Source: Sphingomonas sp. (GTDB taxonomy: Bacteria > Pseudomonadota > Alphaproteobacteria > Sphingomonadales > Sphingomonadaceae). From it: a stretch of DNA of 51,725 nucleotides. Below the pieces are notes generated by a model that did not search any database, was not told the origin of the DNA, and was given only the letters and a program-made list of their open reading frames with translations. The stretch spans positions 1 to 51,725 of the forward strand of contig NZ_JAPKNM010000077.1 of assembly GCF_026460985.1 (NCBI RefSeq). Reading direction: 5' to 3'. The position numbers were made by a program, and so were the translations under genes. The stretch's first letter is position 1; every line of letters starts with the position of its first letter. Below are positions 1 through 10,301 of the stretch, in pieces.

Positions 1-27
1 CTGAAGGGGAGGGGCTAGAGGAATAGA

Positions 28-3000
28 ATGCCCGACCTCAAGACCATCCTCTCCGCCACCCGCCCCCTCACCCTCGCGGGCGCCCCGACCGGCTTTCTCC
101 CCTGGATGCTGGCCGACCTCGCCCGCGCGGGGAGCATGGCCGTGTTCATCGCGCCCGACGAGGCGGCGATGCGCGCGATCGCGTCTACCGCGCCCTATTT
201 CGCCCCCGAGCTCGACATCCTCGCCTATCCGGCCTGGGACTGCCTTCCCTACGACCGCGCCAGCCCCACGCTGCGCGTCATGGCCGAGCGCCTCGCCACG
301 CTCCAGGCGCTCCAGTCCAAATCCGGCAAGCCGCGCCTGCTCGTCACCACCGTCAATGCCGCCACCCAGCGCACCCTCACCCCCTTCCGCATCCGCCAGC
401 TCGTCGCGCGCCTCGCCCCGGGCGAGCGGATCGGCCTCGACAAGCTCTCGGCGCTGCTCCAGGCGAACGGCTATGTCCGCGTCGACACGGTGAGCGACTC
501 GGGCGAGTTCGCGGTGCGCGGCGGCCTCGTCGACCTCTTCCCCTCAGGTTCCGAGCAGGCGCTCCGCCTCGATTTCTTCGGCGACGAGATCGAGAGCCTG
601 CGCACCTTCTCGCCCGAGGACCAGCGCACCATCGGCCGCGTCGACGGCTTCACCTTGCTCCCCGCCTCCGAAGCGCTGCTCGACGAGGAGTCGATCAAGC
701 GCTTCCGCACCCGCTATCGCGAGCAGTTCGGCGCCACCGCGACCGGCGATCCGCTCTACCAGGCGATCAGCGACGGCCGCCGCCTCGCCGGCATGGAGCA
801 TTGGCTGCCCTTGTTCGAGGAACGGCTCGATACGCTGTTCGCGCATTTGCCCGACGAAGCGGTGATCGTCCGCGACACCGCCACCGCGGGTGCGGGCGAA
901 CAGCGCTTCGAGGCGATCGCCGACTATCAGCAGAACCGCGTCCGCGCCGAATCGACCGCGCCGGGCAGCTATCGCCCGCTCGCCGCCGATACACTCTATC
1001 TCTCGCCCGACGAATGGGCCCGCGCGCTCGATCATGGCCCGGTCCATATCGCCACGTCCTTCCACGAACCTGAGTCCGCCACCGTGCTCGACTTCCTTGT
1101 CGACGGTCCCCGCGATTTCGCACCCGAACGCGCCGCCGGATCGAACGTCTACGAAGCGGTGGTCGCACACCTCGCCAAGGTGCGGAAAGACGGCAGGAAG
1201 CCGATCCTCGCCAGCTATTCGAACGGCGCGCGCGAGCGCCTCGCCGGCCTGCTCGGCGATCACGGCCTCAAGGGCGCGCGCAATGCGGAGAGCTGGCAGG
1301 AAGCGCTCGGCGCCGCCGACAAGGGCGTGGCCCTGATCGTCCTGCCGCTCGATCATGGCTTCACCGCGCCCGATGTCGCGGTGCTCACCGAGCAGGACAT
1401 GCTCGGCGACCGTCTCGTCCGCCGCTCGAAGCGCCGCAAGAACACCGACGCCTTCCTCCAGGAGCTCGCCACGCTCTCGCCGGGCGATCTCGTCGTGCAT
1501 ATCGAGCACGGCATCGGCCGCTATGACGGGCTGACCCAGATCCCGGTGCAGAAGGCTCCGCACGATTGCGTCGCGCTCGAATATGCCGGCGGCGACAAGC
1601 TCTACGTCCCCGTCGAGAATCTCGAGGTGCTCAGCCGCTACGGCGCGGGCGAGGACGGCGCGACGCTCGACCGGCTCGGCGGCGAGGCGTGGCAGCGCCG
1701 CAAGTCGCGCATGAAGGAGCGGATCCGCGAGATCGCGGGCGAGCTCATCGCCACTGCCGCCAAGCGCGCCACCCGCCCCGCCGAAGTCGCCGAGCCCGAT
1801 CATGGCGGCTACCCCGCCTTCGTCGACCGCTTTCCCTATGAGGAGACCGACGACCAGGACCGCGCGATCGGCGACGTGCTCGAGGATCTCGCCGCGGGCC
1901 GCCCGATGGACCGGCTCATCGTCGGCGATGTCGGCTTCGGCAAGACCGAGGTCGCGCTGCGCGCCGCCTTCGTCGCGGCGATGGCGGGGATGCAGGTCGC
2001 GGTGGTCTGCCCGACCACCCTCCTCGCCCGCCAGCACCACCGCAATTTCGTCGAGCGCTTCCAGGGCTTCCCGATCGAGATCGGCCGCCTCTCCCGCCTC
2101 GTCCCTGCCGCCGAGGCCAAGGCGACGCGCGAGAAGCTCGCCGAGGGCAAGATCGACGTGGTCGTCGGCACGCATGCGATTCTCGCCAAGACGATCGACT
2201 TCAAGCGGCTCGGCCTCGTCATCGTCGACGAGGAGCAGCGCTTCGGCGTGACGCACAAGGAGCGGCTGAAGGCGATGAAGGCGGACGTCCATGTCCTCAC
2301 CCTCACCGCCACGCCGATCCCGCGCACCCTCCAGATGGCGATGTCGGGCCTGCGCGAGTTGTCCGTGATCCAGACCCCGCCGGTCGATCGCCTCGCGGTG
2401 CGCACCTATGTCATGCCCTGGGACCCGGTCGTCCTCCGCGAAGCGCTGCTGCGCGAACATTATCGCGGCGGCCAGGCCTATTTCGTCACGCCGCGCATCT
2501 CGGACCTGCCGGAGATCGAGGAGTTCCTCCGCAACGACGTCCCCGAGATCAGCTACGTCATCGCGCACGGCCAGATGGCGCCGACCGAAGTCGAGGAGCG
2601 CATGTCGGCCTTTTACGACCGCCGCTACGACCTGCTCGTCTCGACCACGATCATCGAATCCGGGCTCGACATCCCCAGCGCCAACACGCTGATCGTCAAC
2701 CGCGCCGACAAGTTCGGCCTCGCGCAGCTCTACCAAATCCGCGGTCGTGTCGGACGCTCCAAGACCCGCGCTTATGCCTATCTCACCACCCCGTCCGAGC
2801 GGCTGATGACCGAGGCGGCGGAGAAGCGCCTGAAGGTCCTTTCAGACCTCGAGACGCTGGGGGCAGGCTTCCAGCTCGCCTCCCATGATCTCGACATTCG
2901 CGGCGCAGGCAATCTGCTCGGCGACGAGCAGTCGGGGCACATCAAGGAAGTCGGCTACGAACTCTACCAGTCGATGCTCGAGGAGGCGATCCTCGACGCC

Positions 3001-3486
3001 AAGGCCGGCGGCCTGCGCGACGACATCCGCCCCAAGGACCTGTCGCCGCAGATCACCGTCGACGCGCCGATCATGATCCCCGAGGACTATGTCCCCGATC
3101 TCGACCTGCGCATGGGGCTCTATCGCCGCCTCAACGAAGTCGAGGACAAGCAGGGCATCGAGGCCTTCGCCGCCGAATTGATCGACCGCTTCGGCAAGCT
3201 CCCCGAGCCTACCGACAATCTGCTCCGCCTGATCGAGGCCAAGCTCAACGCCAAGAAGGCGTGCATCGCCAAGATCGACGTCGGCCCCAAGGGCGCGCTG
3301 GTGACCTTCCACGAGGACAAGTTCCCCAACGTCCCTGGCCTGCTCGCCTATGTCGACAAGCTCGGCGAGACCGCACGGCTGCGCCCCGACATGCGGCTGG
3401 TGATCAACCGCGCCTGGGCCGATCCGGCCGCGCGGCTCCACGGCGCGCTGCAGCTCTCGCGCGGGCTCGCCAAGGCGGCGGGCTGA
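28..3486 (+). CDS. mfd: Transcription-repair coupling factor Mfd
   Basis: Superfamily 2 DNA translocase that pushes RNA polymerase off DNA lesions and recruits UvrA for nucleotide excision repair. At 1152 residues it has the normal full length. The N-terminal third is UvrB-like. A polymerase-interacting domain lies near residues 485-545 (stretch beginning GDLVVHIEHGIGRYDGL). The Walker A motif GDVGFGKT is at about 633-640 and the Walker B box DEEQ at about 734-737. A TRCF C-terminal domain follows near 1000-1110. The ATG sits about 6 bases after a purine-rich GAGGAA. The 27 preceding bases probably carry the end of an upstream gene (sdhE is the usual neighbour in alphaproteobacteria), but too little is present to call it. 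It is convergent with trxA. Confidence 0.97.
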   Translation: MPDLKTILSATRPLTLAGAPTGFLPWMLADLARAGSMAVFIAPDEAAMRAIASTAPYFAPELDILAYPAWDCLPYDRASPTLRVMAERLATLQALQSKSGKPRLLVTTVNAATQRTLTPFRIRQLVARLAPGERIGLDKLSALLQANGYVRVDTVSDSGEFAVRGGLVDLFPSGSEQALRLDFFGDEIESLRTFSPEDQRTIGRVDGFTLLPASEALLDEESIKRFRTRYREQFGATATGDPLYQAISDGRRLAGMEHWLPLFEERLDTLFAHLPDEAVIVRDTATAGAGEQRFEAIADYQQNRVRAESTAPGSYRPLAADTLYLSPDEWARALDHGPVHIATSFHEPESATVLDFLVDGPRDFAPERAAGSNVYEAVVAHLAKVRKDGRKPILASYSNGARERLAGLLGDHGLKGARNAESWQEALGAADKGVALIVLPLDHGFTAPDVAVLTEQDMLGDRLVRRSKRRKNTDAFLQELATLSPGDLVVHIEHGIGRYDGLTQIPVQKAPHDCVALEYAGGDKLYVPVENLEVLSRYGAGEDGATLDRLGGEAWQRRKSRMKERIREIAGELIATAAKRATRPAEVAEPDHGGYPAFVDRFPYEETDDQDRAIGDVLEDLAAGRPMDRLIVGDVGFGKTEVALRAAFVAAMAGMQVAVVCPTTLLARQHHRNFVERFQGFPIEIGRLSRLVPAAEAKATREKLAEGKIDVVVGTHAILAKTIDFKRLGLVIVDEEQRFGVTHKERLKAMKADVHVLTLTATPIPRTLQMAMSGLRELSVIQTPPVDRLAVRTYVMPWDPVVLREALLREHYRGGQAYFVTPRISDLPEIEEFLRNDVPEISYVIAHGQMAPTEVEERMSAFYDRRYDLLVSTTIIESGLDIPSANTLIVNRADKFGLAQLYQIRGRVGRSKTRAYAYLTTPSERLMTEAAEKRLKVLSDLETLGAGFQLASHDLDIRGAGNLLGDEQSGHIKEVGYELYQSMLEEAILDAKAGGLRDDIRPKDLSPQITVDAPIMIPEDYVPDLDLRMGLYRRLNEVEDKQGIEAFAAELIDRFGKLPEPTDNLLRLIEAKLNAKKACIAKIDVGPKGALVTFHEDKFPNVPGLLAYVDKLGETARLRPDMRLVINRAWADPAARLHGALQLSRGLAKAAG

Positions 3487-3500
3487 CGCAGATACGAAAA

Positions 3501-3530
3501 CCCCCGCCGTCCACGATCGGACGACGGGGG
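3501..3530 (-). terminator. Terminator between convergent mfd and trxA
   Basis: A 12-bp stem (3501-3512 with 3519-3530, one G-T wobble) with a 6-base loop. Read on the minus strand the GC-rich stem is followed by TTTT, which makes it an intrinsic terminator for trxA. On the plus strand the downstream tract TAATCTT is weaker, so it may serve mfd less efficiently. Confidence 0.75.
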
Positions 3531-3553
3531 TAATCTTCGTCAGTGGCGTGCGA

Positions 3554-3874
3554 TCAGAGCTCGCGCTCGATCCACTGCTTGATGCCGCTCTTGGGCATCG
3601 CACCGACCTGGGTGGCGGCCGGCTGGCCGTTCTTGAACAGGATCATCGTCGGGATGCCGCGCACGCCATACTTGGTCGGCGCGTCGGGATTCTCGTCGAT
3701 GTCGAGCTTGACGATATTGACCTTCTCGCCGAGCTCGTCGGCCAGTTCCTCGAGCGCCGGCGCGATCATCCGGCACGGCCCGCACCATTCGGCCCAAAAA
3801 TCGACGAGGACAGGCTTGTCGGCCTGGAGGACATCGGTGTCGAAGCTGGCGTCGGTGGTAGCCTGAGTGGCCAT
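3554..3874 (-). CDS. trxA: Thioredoxin TrxA
   Basis: Cytosolic dithiol-disulfide oxidoreductase of 106 residues, the usual thioredoxin-1 length. The active site WCGPC is intact within [13 protein letters not shown], and the conserved cis-proline region reads GIPTMILF. A good Shine-Dalgarno AGGAGA lies 8 bases before the ATG. It is the last gene of the minus-strand run tsaE-amgK-murU-addB-addA-trxA. A 56-base gap after addA holds a possible promoter of its own, so it may be transcribed both with addA and alone. Confidence 0.97.
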   Translation of the reverse strand: MATQATTDASFDTDVLQADKPVLVDFWAEWCGPCRMIAPALEELADELGEKVNIVKLDIDENPDAPTKYGVRGIPTMILFKNGQPAATQVGAMPKSGIKQWIEREL

Positions 3875-3905
3875 GGAAACTTCTCCTGATAGCGTCTTGG
3901 CGTCT

Positions 3906-3934
3906 TATCTATGTGCGCGATCGTTCCGGCTCAA
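3906..3934 (-). promoter_or_regulatory. Possible trxA promoter
   Basis: On the minus strand TTGAGC (-35, 3929-3934) and TAGATA (-10, 3906-3911) are separated by exactly 17 bases, and the predicted transcript start lies about 25 bases before the trxA ATG. The -35 overlaps the addA stop codon. The -10 matches consensus at only three positions, so this is tentative. Confidence 0.35.
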
Positions 3935-6900
3935 GCGCGCGAAGCCAAGCTTTGCTCCATGGCCACCAAGTCCGCCTTTTGCGCCGCGAGCAGCTCCGGC
4001 GGCAGCAGGTGGAGCGTCGGCCCCGCGGTGTAGAGCAACGCAGCCTCGATCCGACGGCCGGGAAAGATCACCCCCAGTGCCCCCGCATAGGCGGCCATCT
4101 GGCGCAAATGATAGGGTGGGATCGCGTCCACGCTCGCCGGTGCCCGCCGTGCGGTCTTGAAGTCGACGACGCGCACGCTGTCCGGCGTCACGATCAGCCG
4201 GTCGACCGTCCCCGAAACCACCAGCCCCTCGACCACCGCCGCGATCGGCGCCTCGGCCAGCGCCTCGGGCACGAACCATTCGGCGAAACGCGGGTCCCCG
4301 ATCACCGTCAGCGCCGCCGCGGCGATCTCGGTCCGCGCATCGGCGTCCGCGACTCCGCCCGGCCCCGCCAGCCAGCGCTCCGCCGCTTCCGCGCGCGCAT
4401 CGGCTCCCAGCGCCGGCAATCGCTCGAACAGCGCGTGGAGCAACCGCCCGCGCTCGGCCGCCACGCGCATTGCCGGCGTCGGCGGCGGATCGGCGGCAAG
4501 GTCTTCGCCCAGCGACGAGGGCGCAAGCGGTCGCGGCGGCCGCGCCTCGGCCGGGGCAGGCTTTGCGATCCAGCCCGGCAGCGCCGATGGCTCCGCCACC
4601 TCGCCGCTCTGCTTCGCCGCGACCGGAAGCGGTGCCGCGGGCGCGATCCCGCGGAACATCCGCAGTTCGCCCTCCGGCACCTCAAGCGCGTCGAACGCCC
4701 GCGAACACGCCGCATACCAGCTCGCCTCGGGCGGCACGCCCTTGGCCATCGGCCCCAGCGCCCCCGCGATCACCAGCCGCTCCTCGGCGCGCGTCGCCGC
4801 GACGTAGAACAGCCGCCAATGCTCCTGCAGCTCGCGCGCATCGGCGAGCGAAAGCACCGCATCGAGCGCCCCGCCCCGCTCCGCCGCACGCGGCCGGAAG
4901 ATCGGGAAGGGTGCGCCTTCATGATCCTCAGGACCCCAGAGCAGGAAGTCGCGCGGACTCCGCGTCGGATCGACCGTCGCGTCGGCGAGGATCACCAACG
5001 GCGCCTGCAGCCCCTTGGCGCCATGCGCGGTCATCACCCGCACCGCCCCCGCCGGCTGCGCCGCGTCGCGGACGATCTCGACATCGCCACGATCGAACCA
5101 GTCGAGGAAGCGCTGGAGCGACGGCGTCGCCAGATTCTCGAAATTGAGCGCGGCATTGAGCAGTTCCTCGATCGGATCGCGCGCTTCCTCGCCCAGGCGC
5201 AGCACCAGCTTGCGCCGCCCGTCGAGCGGACCCGAGAGGATCTCCTCCAGGAAACGATAGGGCGTGGTGAAATCGGCGCGGTTGAGCAAAGCCTCGAGCG
5301 GCGCGATCCGTTCGCCGCCGGTCGCGCGCAGATGCGCCCAGAGCGACGCGCCCTTCGGCCGCAGCGCCGCTTCCATCAGCGCGTCCTGGCTCCACCCGAT
5401 CAGCGGAGAGACCAGCAGCGACGCCAGCGACAGATCGTCCTCGGGCTGGAGCACGAAGCGCACCGCCGCGAGCAGGTCCTGCACCGCCAGCGGCGCGTTG
5501 AGCCGCAGCCGGTCGACCCCGGCCACCGGCACGCCCTCGGCATAGAGCCGCGCGACGATCAGCGAGGCCAGCTCGCCGCGCCGCTTGACGAGGATCATCA
5601 CATCCTCGGGCCGCAGTGCCCTGCCCTTGCTCTCGAGCATCAGCCCTTGTGCCAGCCATGCCTTGATCGCCCGCGCGATATCGCCGGCGAGCTTGCGGGT
5701 CGCGTCGCCGACCCATTCCTCCTCGTCGGCCTCGCTCCCGCCCTCGACGGTCGCCGGCCAGAGCGTGACCGTCCCCGGCCCCGGCACTTCGCTGGCATGC
5801 GGCTCGGCGTCACTGAGATCGCCCATTCCCGGCGCGGGCAGCGTCCCCAGTGCCGCATCGACGAATTCGAGCACCGGCCGGGTCGAGCGGAAGCTGTGCG
5901 TCAGCGACAGCGATTCCAGCTCGGCCGCCTCGACGTCGTACTCCGCCTGCACCCGCGAGGCTCGCCAGAAGCGCTCGAACGCCGCGCGGAAATAGATCGG
6001 GTCGGTGCCCTGGAAGCCGAAGATCGCCTGCTTGTAGTCGCCGACGGTGAACAGCGTGCGCACCGCCTCTCCGCGCGCGCCCTCGCCCGCGAAGAACTCG
6101 TCGGCGATCGCGCTGACGATCGCCCATTGCTGCGGATTGGTGTCCTGCGCCTCGTCGATCAGCACATGCTCGGTCACCTGATCGAGCTTGTAGCGCACCC
6201 ATTCGCCCATGCCCGGCTCGGCGAGCAGCGCCACGGTCTTGCGGATCAGATCGTTGAAATCGACCGCACCCACCCGTCGCTTCGCCCGGGCATAGGTGTC
6301 GGCATAGGCGCGCCCCGCCTCGAGCCCGCGCGCGAGCAGGTCGGCGAAATCGGCCTGGACCTTCATCCCGATCAGCTCGCTACAGCGCCCATGCAGCCGC
6401 ATCGCCAGATCGGCATAGCCGGGCTCCTGCGACGCCTGTCCCTTGCCGAACGAGCGCGGCTCGCCCTTGGCGGTGGCCCAGACCGAGTGGAGATCGGCCA
6501 GCCGCAGCGCGCGCTTGCCCGGGGGCAGCGTGAGCCACATCGCGATCTCCTCGGCGCGTGCCAGCCCCGACTTGGTCCCCCAGGCCGCGTTCATCGCGGC
6601 GACTTCGCGCAAGGCAGCCAGATCGAACGCATCGTCGCCGCAACTCGTCTCGATCTCGGCGTCGATATCGCCCGACGGCAAGTCCATCGCCCTACGCAGG
6701 AAAGGTTGGATCCCGCTCGGCAGCCCCGCCATCGCCTCGGCATTGGCCGCGCACATCTTCAGGAACGCCTCGGCCTTGCCCTCGCCCAGCCTGAGGCTCA
6801 GCGCGCCCACCGAGTCGATCAGCGCCGTCCGCCCCTCGCGCCCGGCATCGATCAGCATCTCGGCCAGCGCCTCGCGCGCGAGCACCGCCTCCTCGCGCTG

Positions 6901-7368
6901 GTCGAGCGGGCGGAAACCGGGGACGAGCCCTGCCTCGACCGGAAAGGCCGCTAGCAGCGACTGGCAAAAGCTGTGGATCGTCTGGATGCGGATCCCGCCC
7001 CCCGGCGCGTCGAGCACCTTGGCGAACAGCGTCCGCGCCCGCGCACGCCCCTCGGGCGCGATGCTCTCGCCCAGCGCCTCGAGATCGGCGACCAGCTCGG
7101 CATCGCTCGCCCGCACCCAGCGCGCCAGCCGGCTGGTTATACGCTCGGACATCTCGGCCGCGCCCGCCTTGGTGAAGGTCAGGCACAGGATCGCCCCTGG
7201 ATCGACCCCCGCGAGCAGCAGCCGCCACACCCGCGCCGCAAGCACCTGCGTCTTGCCGGTCCCGGCCGAAGCCGACAGCCAGATATGCCGCGCCGGATCG
7301 CTCGCGCGGCGCTGATTGCCCTTGAGGCGGTGCAGGGGACGGACTTCACTCACGCCCATACCACTCAT
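3931..7368 (-). CDS. addA: Double-strand-break repair helicase-nuclease AddA
   Basis: UvrD-like superfamily 1 helicase fused to a C-terminal RecB-family nuclease. It is the motor subunit of AddAB, which resects double-strand breaks to load RecA. At 1145 residues it is full length for alphaproteobacteria. Visible motifs are Walker A ASAGTGKT at residues 33-40, motif Ia LTFTKAGAAEM, motif II DEAQDTNPQQW, a motif V-like TAHGAKGLQ, and the nuclease pair GTVDRL and VVDFKTARR near the end. The start overlaps the end of addB by 23 bases, indicating translational coupling. An in-frame ATG three codons downstream is an equally possible start. Confidence 0.96.
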   Translation of the reverse strand: MSGMGVSEVRPLHRLKGNQRRASDPARHIWLSASAGTGKTQVLAARVWRLLLAGVDPGAILCLTFTKAGAAEMSERITSRLARWVRASDAELVADLEALGESIAPEGRARARTLFAKVLDAPGGGIRIQTIHSFCQSLLAAFPVEAGLVPGFRPLDQREEAVLAREALAEMLIDAGREGRTALIDSVGALSLRLGEGKAEAFLKMCAANAEAMAGLPSGIQPFLRRAMDLPSGDIDAEIETSCGDDAFDLAALREVAAMNAAWGTKSGLARAEEIAMWLTLPPGKRALRLADLHSVWATAKGEPRSFGKGQASQEPGYADLAMRLHGRCSELIGMKVQADFADLLARGLEAGRAYADTYARAKRRVGAVDFNDLIRKTVALLAEPGMGEWVRYKLDQVTEHVLIDEAQDTNPQQWAIVSAIADEFFAGEGARGEAVRTLFTVGDYKQAIFGFQGTDPIYFRAAFERFWRASRVQAEYDVEAAELESLSLTHSFRSTRPVLEFVDAALGTLPAPGMGDLSDAEPHASEVPGPGTVTLWPATVEGGSEADEEEWVGDATRKLAGDIARAIKAWLAQGLMLESKGRALRPEDVMILVKRRGELASLIVARLYAEGVPVAGVDRLRLNAPLAVQDLLAAVRFVLQPEDDLSLASLLVSPLIGWSQDALMEAALRPKGASLWAHLRATGGERIAPLEALLNRADFTTPYRFLEEILSGPLDGRRKLVLRLGEEARDPIEELLNAALNFENLATPSLQRFLDWFDRGDVEIVRDAAQPAGAVRVMTAHGAKGLQAPLVILADATVDPTRSPRDFLLWGPEDHEGAPFPIFRPRAAERGGALDAVLSLADARELQEHWRLFYVAATRAEERLVIAGALGPMAKGVPPEASWYAACSRAFDALEVPEGELRMFRGIAPAAPLPVAAKQSGEVAEPSALPGWIAKPAPAEARPPRPLAPSSLGEDLAADPPPTPAMRVAAERGRLLHALFERLPALGADARAEAAERWLAGPGGVADADARTEIAAAALTVIGDPRFAEWFVPEALAEAPIAAVVEGLVVSGTVDRLIVTPDSVRVVDFKTARRAPASVDAIPPYHLRQMAAYAGALGVIFPGRRIEAALLYTAGPTLHLLPPELLAAQKADLVAMEQSLASRA

Positions 7369-10276
7369 CCCGCCGCATCAGCTGGTCGTACTCGGCATAG
7401 GGCGCGTAATCCGGGTGCAGCTTGGCAGTGAACGGCTCGTCCCCGGTGAGCCACATCCGCGCCGCGCCCTCGAACTGATCCACCGCGCGATCGATGAACT
7501 CATCCGCCGGCAGATAGTCCCGCCGCCGCGTGTCGCATGGGCTCTCGACATAGCCGAACCCGCCTCCGCGATTGCGCGACAGCGACCAATATTCGAAATG
7601 CTTGGCTCGCCCCGCGATCCCCTCGAACCCGCCCCGCTCGGCGATCAGCCCGAGCAGCCCCAATTGCAGGCTGAACCCCTCGCGCACCGCGGCGAGGCTC
7701 GGCGGCTTGCCGGTCTTGTAGTCGACGATCGCGAGGCTGCCGTCGTCCATCCGGTCGATGCGATCGAAGGTGCCGCTCAATTCCACGCCTGCGAACGGGA
7801 TCATCCCGCGCTTCTCGACCGCGATCACCTTGCGCGAAGGATCGACAGCGATCTGCGCGGCGATCCAGCCGACTGCCTCCATCAGCCGCGGTGCCCAGAG
7901 CGCGCGCATCATCGGATGCGTCCGCTCGTCGGCGAGCATCGCCTCGGCGCGCGCGCGGAGCTTCTCGGGCGCGCAATCATCCTCGGCGAACCAGCGCTCG
8001 AGCACCGCATGCACCGCGGTGCCACGCCACGCCGCGCTCGGATCGGCGTCGACCGGATCGAGCGGCATCAGCCGCAACATCCGCCGCGCGTAGAAGGCAT
8101 AGGGATCGGCCTTGAGCCGATCGACCTCGGTCACCGACAACGCCTTGGGCCGCAATTCCACCGCAGGCTGCGGCGCAGGCCGCTCGGCCGGCTGGTGCTC
8201 GCCCGGATCATCGATCGCCCGCAGCCACGCCTCGACTTCGCGCGCCCGGTCGAGCCCGCCCGACAGCGCCTCCAACCGCAGCCAGAAGCGCGATGCGATC
8301 GTCGGCGCGCTCGCATCGCGCCGCGCCCGGGTGAGCAGCACTTGCGGTGCCCCGAGCGCCCCCGCCAGATCATGCGCCGAAAGCCCGATCCGTCGCTCGA
8401 GGCCCGGCAGGCCCAGCTCGGCGCGAATCCGCGGCGCCAGCCACGGATCGGGCGCGGGCAGCCCGGGCCACACGCCTTCGTTCAATCCGCCGAGGATCAT
8501 CAGGTCGGCGGTCTGCAGCCGCGCCTCGATCAAACCGAGGATCGCCAGCCGCGGATGTCCGCCCTGCGGCGGCCGCACCGCTTGCTCGTCCATCAGCGTG
8601 CGCAGCATCGGCGCCAGCGCCTCGGGCTCGGCGCTCGGCGGGCCGTTGGCCGCCTCGCGCTCCGCCGCATCGAGCAGATCGGCGGCGGCACGTCCCTCGG
8701 CCCGCACCCAGAGCGCATCGCCGCCCAAGGCCTGCGCCGTCTCGCGCAACGCCGCGAGCAACGCCGGCAACGGCCGCGCCCCACTCGCGAACACATTCTC
8801 CAGCGGTGCCAGCAGGCCTCGCGCCTCGGGCCACCAACGCAGCGCCGCGCGACGCAGATGCCCGTCCCGCCCCTCCTGCTCGGCCAGATGCCGGTCGATC
8901 CCCGCAAGCCCCGGCGCGGGGCGCGGCCCGCGCAGCGCGCGGTCGAGCAGCCGCACGCCTTCGAGCCATTCGCCGCGCCGCTCGGCCATCACCAGCGGAT
9001 GCTTGAGCAGGGTCAGCAGCGGCAGCGGCGCAAAGCCCTGTGCCGCGGCATCGGCGAGCGCGAGCAGCAAGGTCCCCGGCGGCAGGATCGACAATGGCTG
9101 GCCGGCGGAATCGTCGACCACGATCCCCCAGCGCGCGCAATGCGCCGCCACCCGCCGCGCCAGCGCGCGATCCGGTGTCACCAGCGCCGCGGTCCGCCCC
9201 GGCGCCTCGAGCACTTCACGCAGCGCCAGCGCGATCCCCTGCGCCTCCTCGGCCGGCGTCGCCACGTCGAGCGCGCGCACCCCGTCGAGCCGCCGCTCGG
9301 CCGCCGGAAGCGCGGTCCAGCCATGCGTCAGCTCGGGCGGCGCCATCGCCGAGGCGATCGCCTTGCTTCGTGCCGGCGGCGCGTCATGCTCGCTCGCCGC
9401 GCGCCATGGGTCGAACTCGCTGCGGTGCACGCCCATCCGGTCGAGCAGCAGCTTGAGATGATATTGCGGGTGGCTTTCGAGACTGCGCCGCCGCCGCCCG
9501 GTCACGGGATCGGGCTTGTGCGGCCCGAGCGCATCCCATTCGGTATCGCTGATCCCGGTGGCGAGCCCGGGCAGCACCACCATCCCACGCGGCAGCCCCG
9601 CCACGGTGCGCAGCAGCCGCGCGAACGCCGGCGCCGAGGCGGTCACCCCCGCCGCGCAGACGAACCCAGCAGGCGGCGCGCTCCGCCAGCTTCTCGCCAC
9701 CTTGTCGACCAGCCGCCGCCGCCGCTCGGCGAGATCGATCCGCCCGAGCCGTTCGAGCGCCTTCGGCCAGCGCGTCAGCACCACTTCGAACAGCGCGAGC
9801 GAGCGCTCCCAATGCGCCGAAAGCTCCTGGCTGAGCTCGATCTCCTTGAGCGCGCGCGGCGCGACTTCCTCGATCAGCAGCTGATCGAGCGTGTTGGCGA
9901 GGTCGCCCGCCAGCCGCACTGCCTCGGCGGCGTCGACCGGCGCGCCCGCCTCCTGGATCAGCCGCGCGAGGATCATCCGCCGCTGGAGCGGATCGACCGC
10001 CGCCGGGATCGGCTCGGCATCGTCGGCGGCGTCGAACACCGCCTCGTCGAGCTCGGGATCGCCCACCGCGACCAGCCGCGGCAACAACAGCCCGTTCTCG
10101 CTCTCGCGCACGAACGCGTCGTGGATCGCCCGCTTGGCACGGTTGTTGGGCAGCAGCACCAGCCCGCGCGCCAGCTTGAGCGGGTCGCTCCCGAACCGCC
10201 GGATCAGCCCGATCGCCAGCGCATCGGCAAAGGCGCGGTGCGGCGGGATGGTGTAGAGATGCAGGCGTTCGGGCAT
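7346..10276 (-). CDS. addB: Double-strand-break repair nuclease subunit AddB
   Basis: Partner of AddA in the end-resection complex, 976 residues. The N-terminal part resembles a helicase fold but has no Walker A motif (the expected place reads VLLPNNRAKRAI), as is usual for alphaproteobacterial AddB. The C-terminal RecB-family nuclease is clear: AVHAVLERWF, then GTFDRIDRMDDGSLAIVDYK with TGKPP, and QLGLLGLIAE. I do not see the four-cysteine iron-sulfur arrangement known from Bacillus AddB. It starts 25 bases after murU and overlaps addA by 23 bases, within the same operon. Confidence 0.95.
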   Translation of the reverse strand: MPERLHLYTIPPHRAFADALAIGLIRRFGSDPLKLARGLVLLPNNRAKRAIHDAFVRESENGLLLPRLVAVGDPELDEAVFDAADDAEPIPAAVDPLQRRMILARLIQEAGAPVDAAEAVRLAGDLANTLDQLLIEEVAPRALKEIELSQELSAHWERSLALFEVVLTRWPKALERLGRIDLAERRRRLVDKVARSWRSAPPAGFVCAAGVTASAPAFARLLRTVAGLPRGMVVLPGLATGISDTEWDALGPHKPDPVTGRRRRSLESHPQYHLKLLLDRMGVHRSEFDPWRAASEHDAPPARSKAIASAMAPPELTHGWTALPAAERRLDGVRALDVATPAEEAQGIALALREVLEAPGRTAALVTPDRALARRVAAHCARWGIVVDDSAGQPLSILPPGTLLLALADAAAQGFAPLPLLTLLKHPLVMAERRGEWLEGVRLLDRALRGPRPAPGLAGIDRHLAEQEGRDGHLRRAALRWWPEARGLLAPLENVFASGARPLPALLAALRETAQALGGDALWVRAEGRAAADLLDAAEREAANGPPSAEPEALAPMLRTLMDEQAVRPPQGGHPRLAILGLIEARLQTADLMILGGLNEGVWPGLPAPDPWLAPRIRAELGLPGLERRIGLSAHDLAGALGAPQVLLTRARRDASAPTIASRFWLRLEALSGGLDRAREVEAWLRAIDDPGEHQPAERPAPQPAVELRPKALSVTEVDRLKADPYAFYARRMLRLMPLDPVDADPSAAWRGTAVHAVLERWFAEDDCAPEKLRARAEAMLADERTHPMMRALWAPRLMEAVGWIAAQIAVDPSRKVIAVEKRGMIPFAGVELSGTFDRIDRMDDGSLAIVDYKTGKPPSLAAVREGFSLQLGLLGLIAERGGFEGIAGRAKHFEYWSLSRNRGGGFGYVESPCDTRRRDYLPADEFIDRAVDQFEGAARMWLTGDEPFTAKLHPDYAPYAEYDQLMRRDEWYGRE

Positions 10277-10301
10277 TGGTCGAGCGAGCCTAGCTGCGCC
10301 G

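Noticed and set aside
1..27. C-terminal end of an upstream gene such as sdhE
   Set aside because: Only a few codons are present before possible stop codons; the identity cannot be supported from the sequence.
544..2736. Minus-strand open frame of 730 codons inside mfd
   Set aside because: Low-complexity Ala/Asp/Glu/Arg shadow opposite a full-length Mfd.
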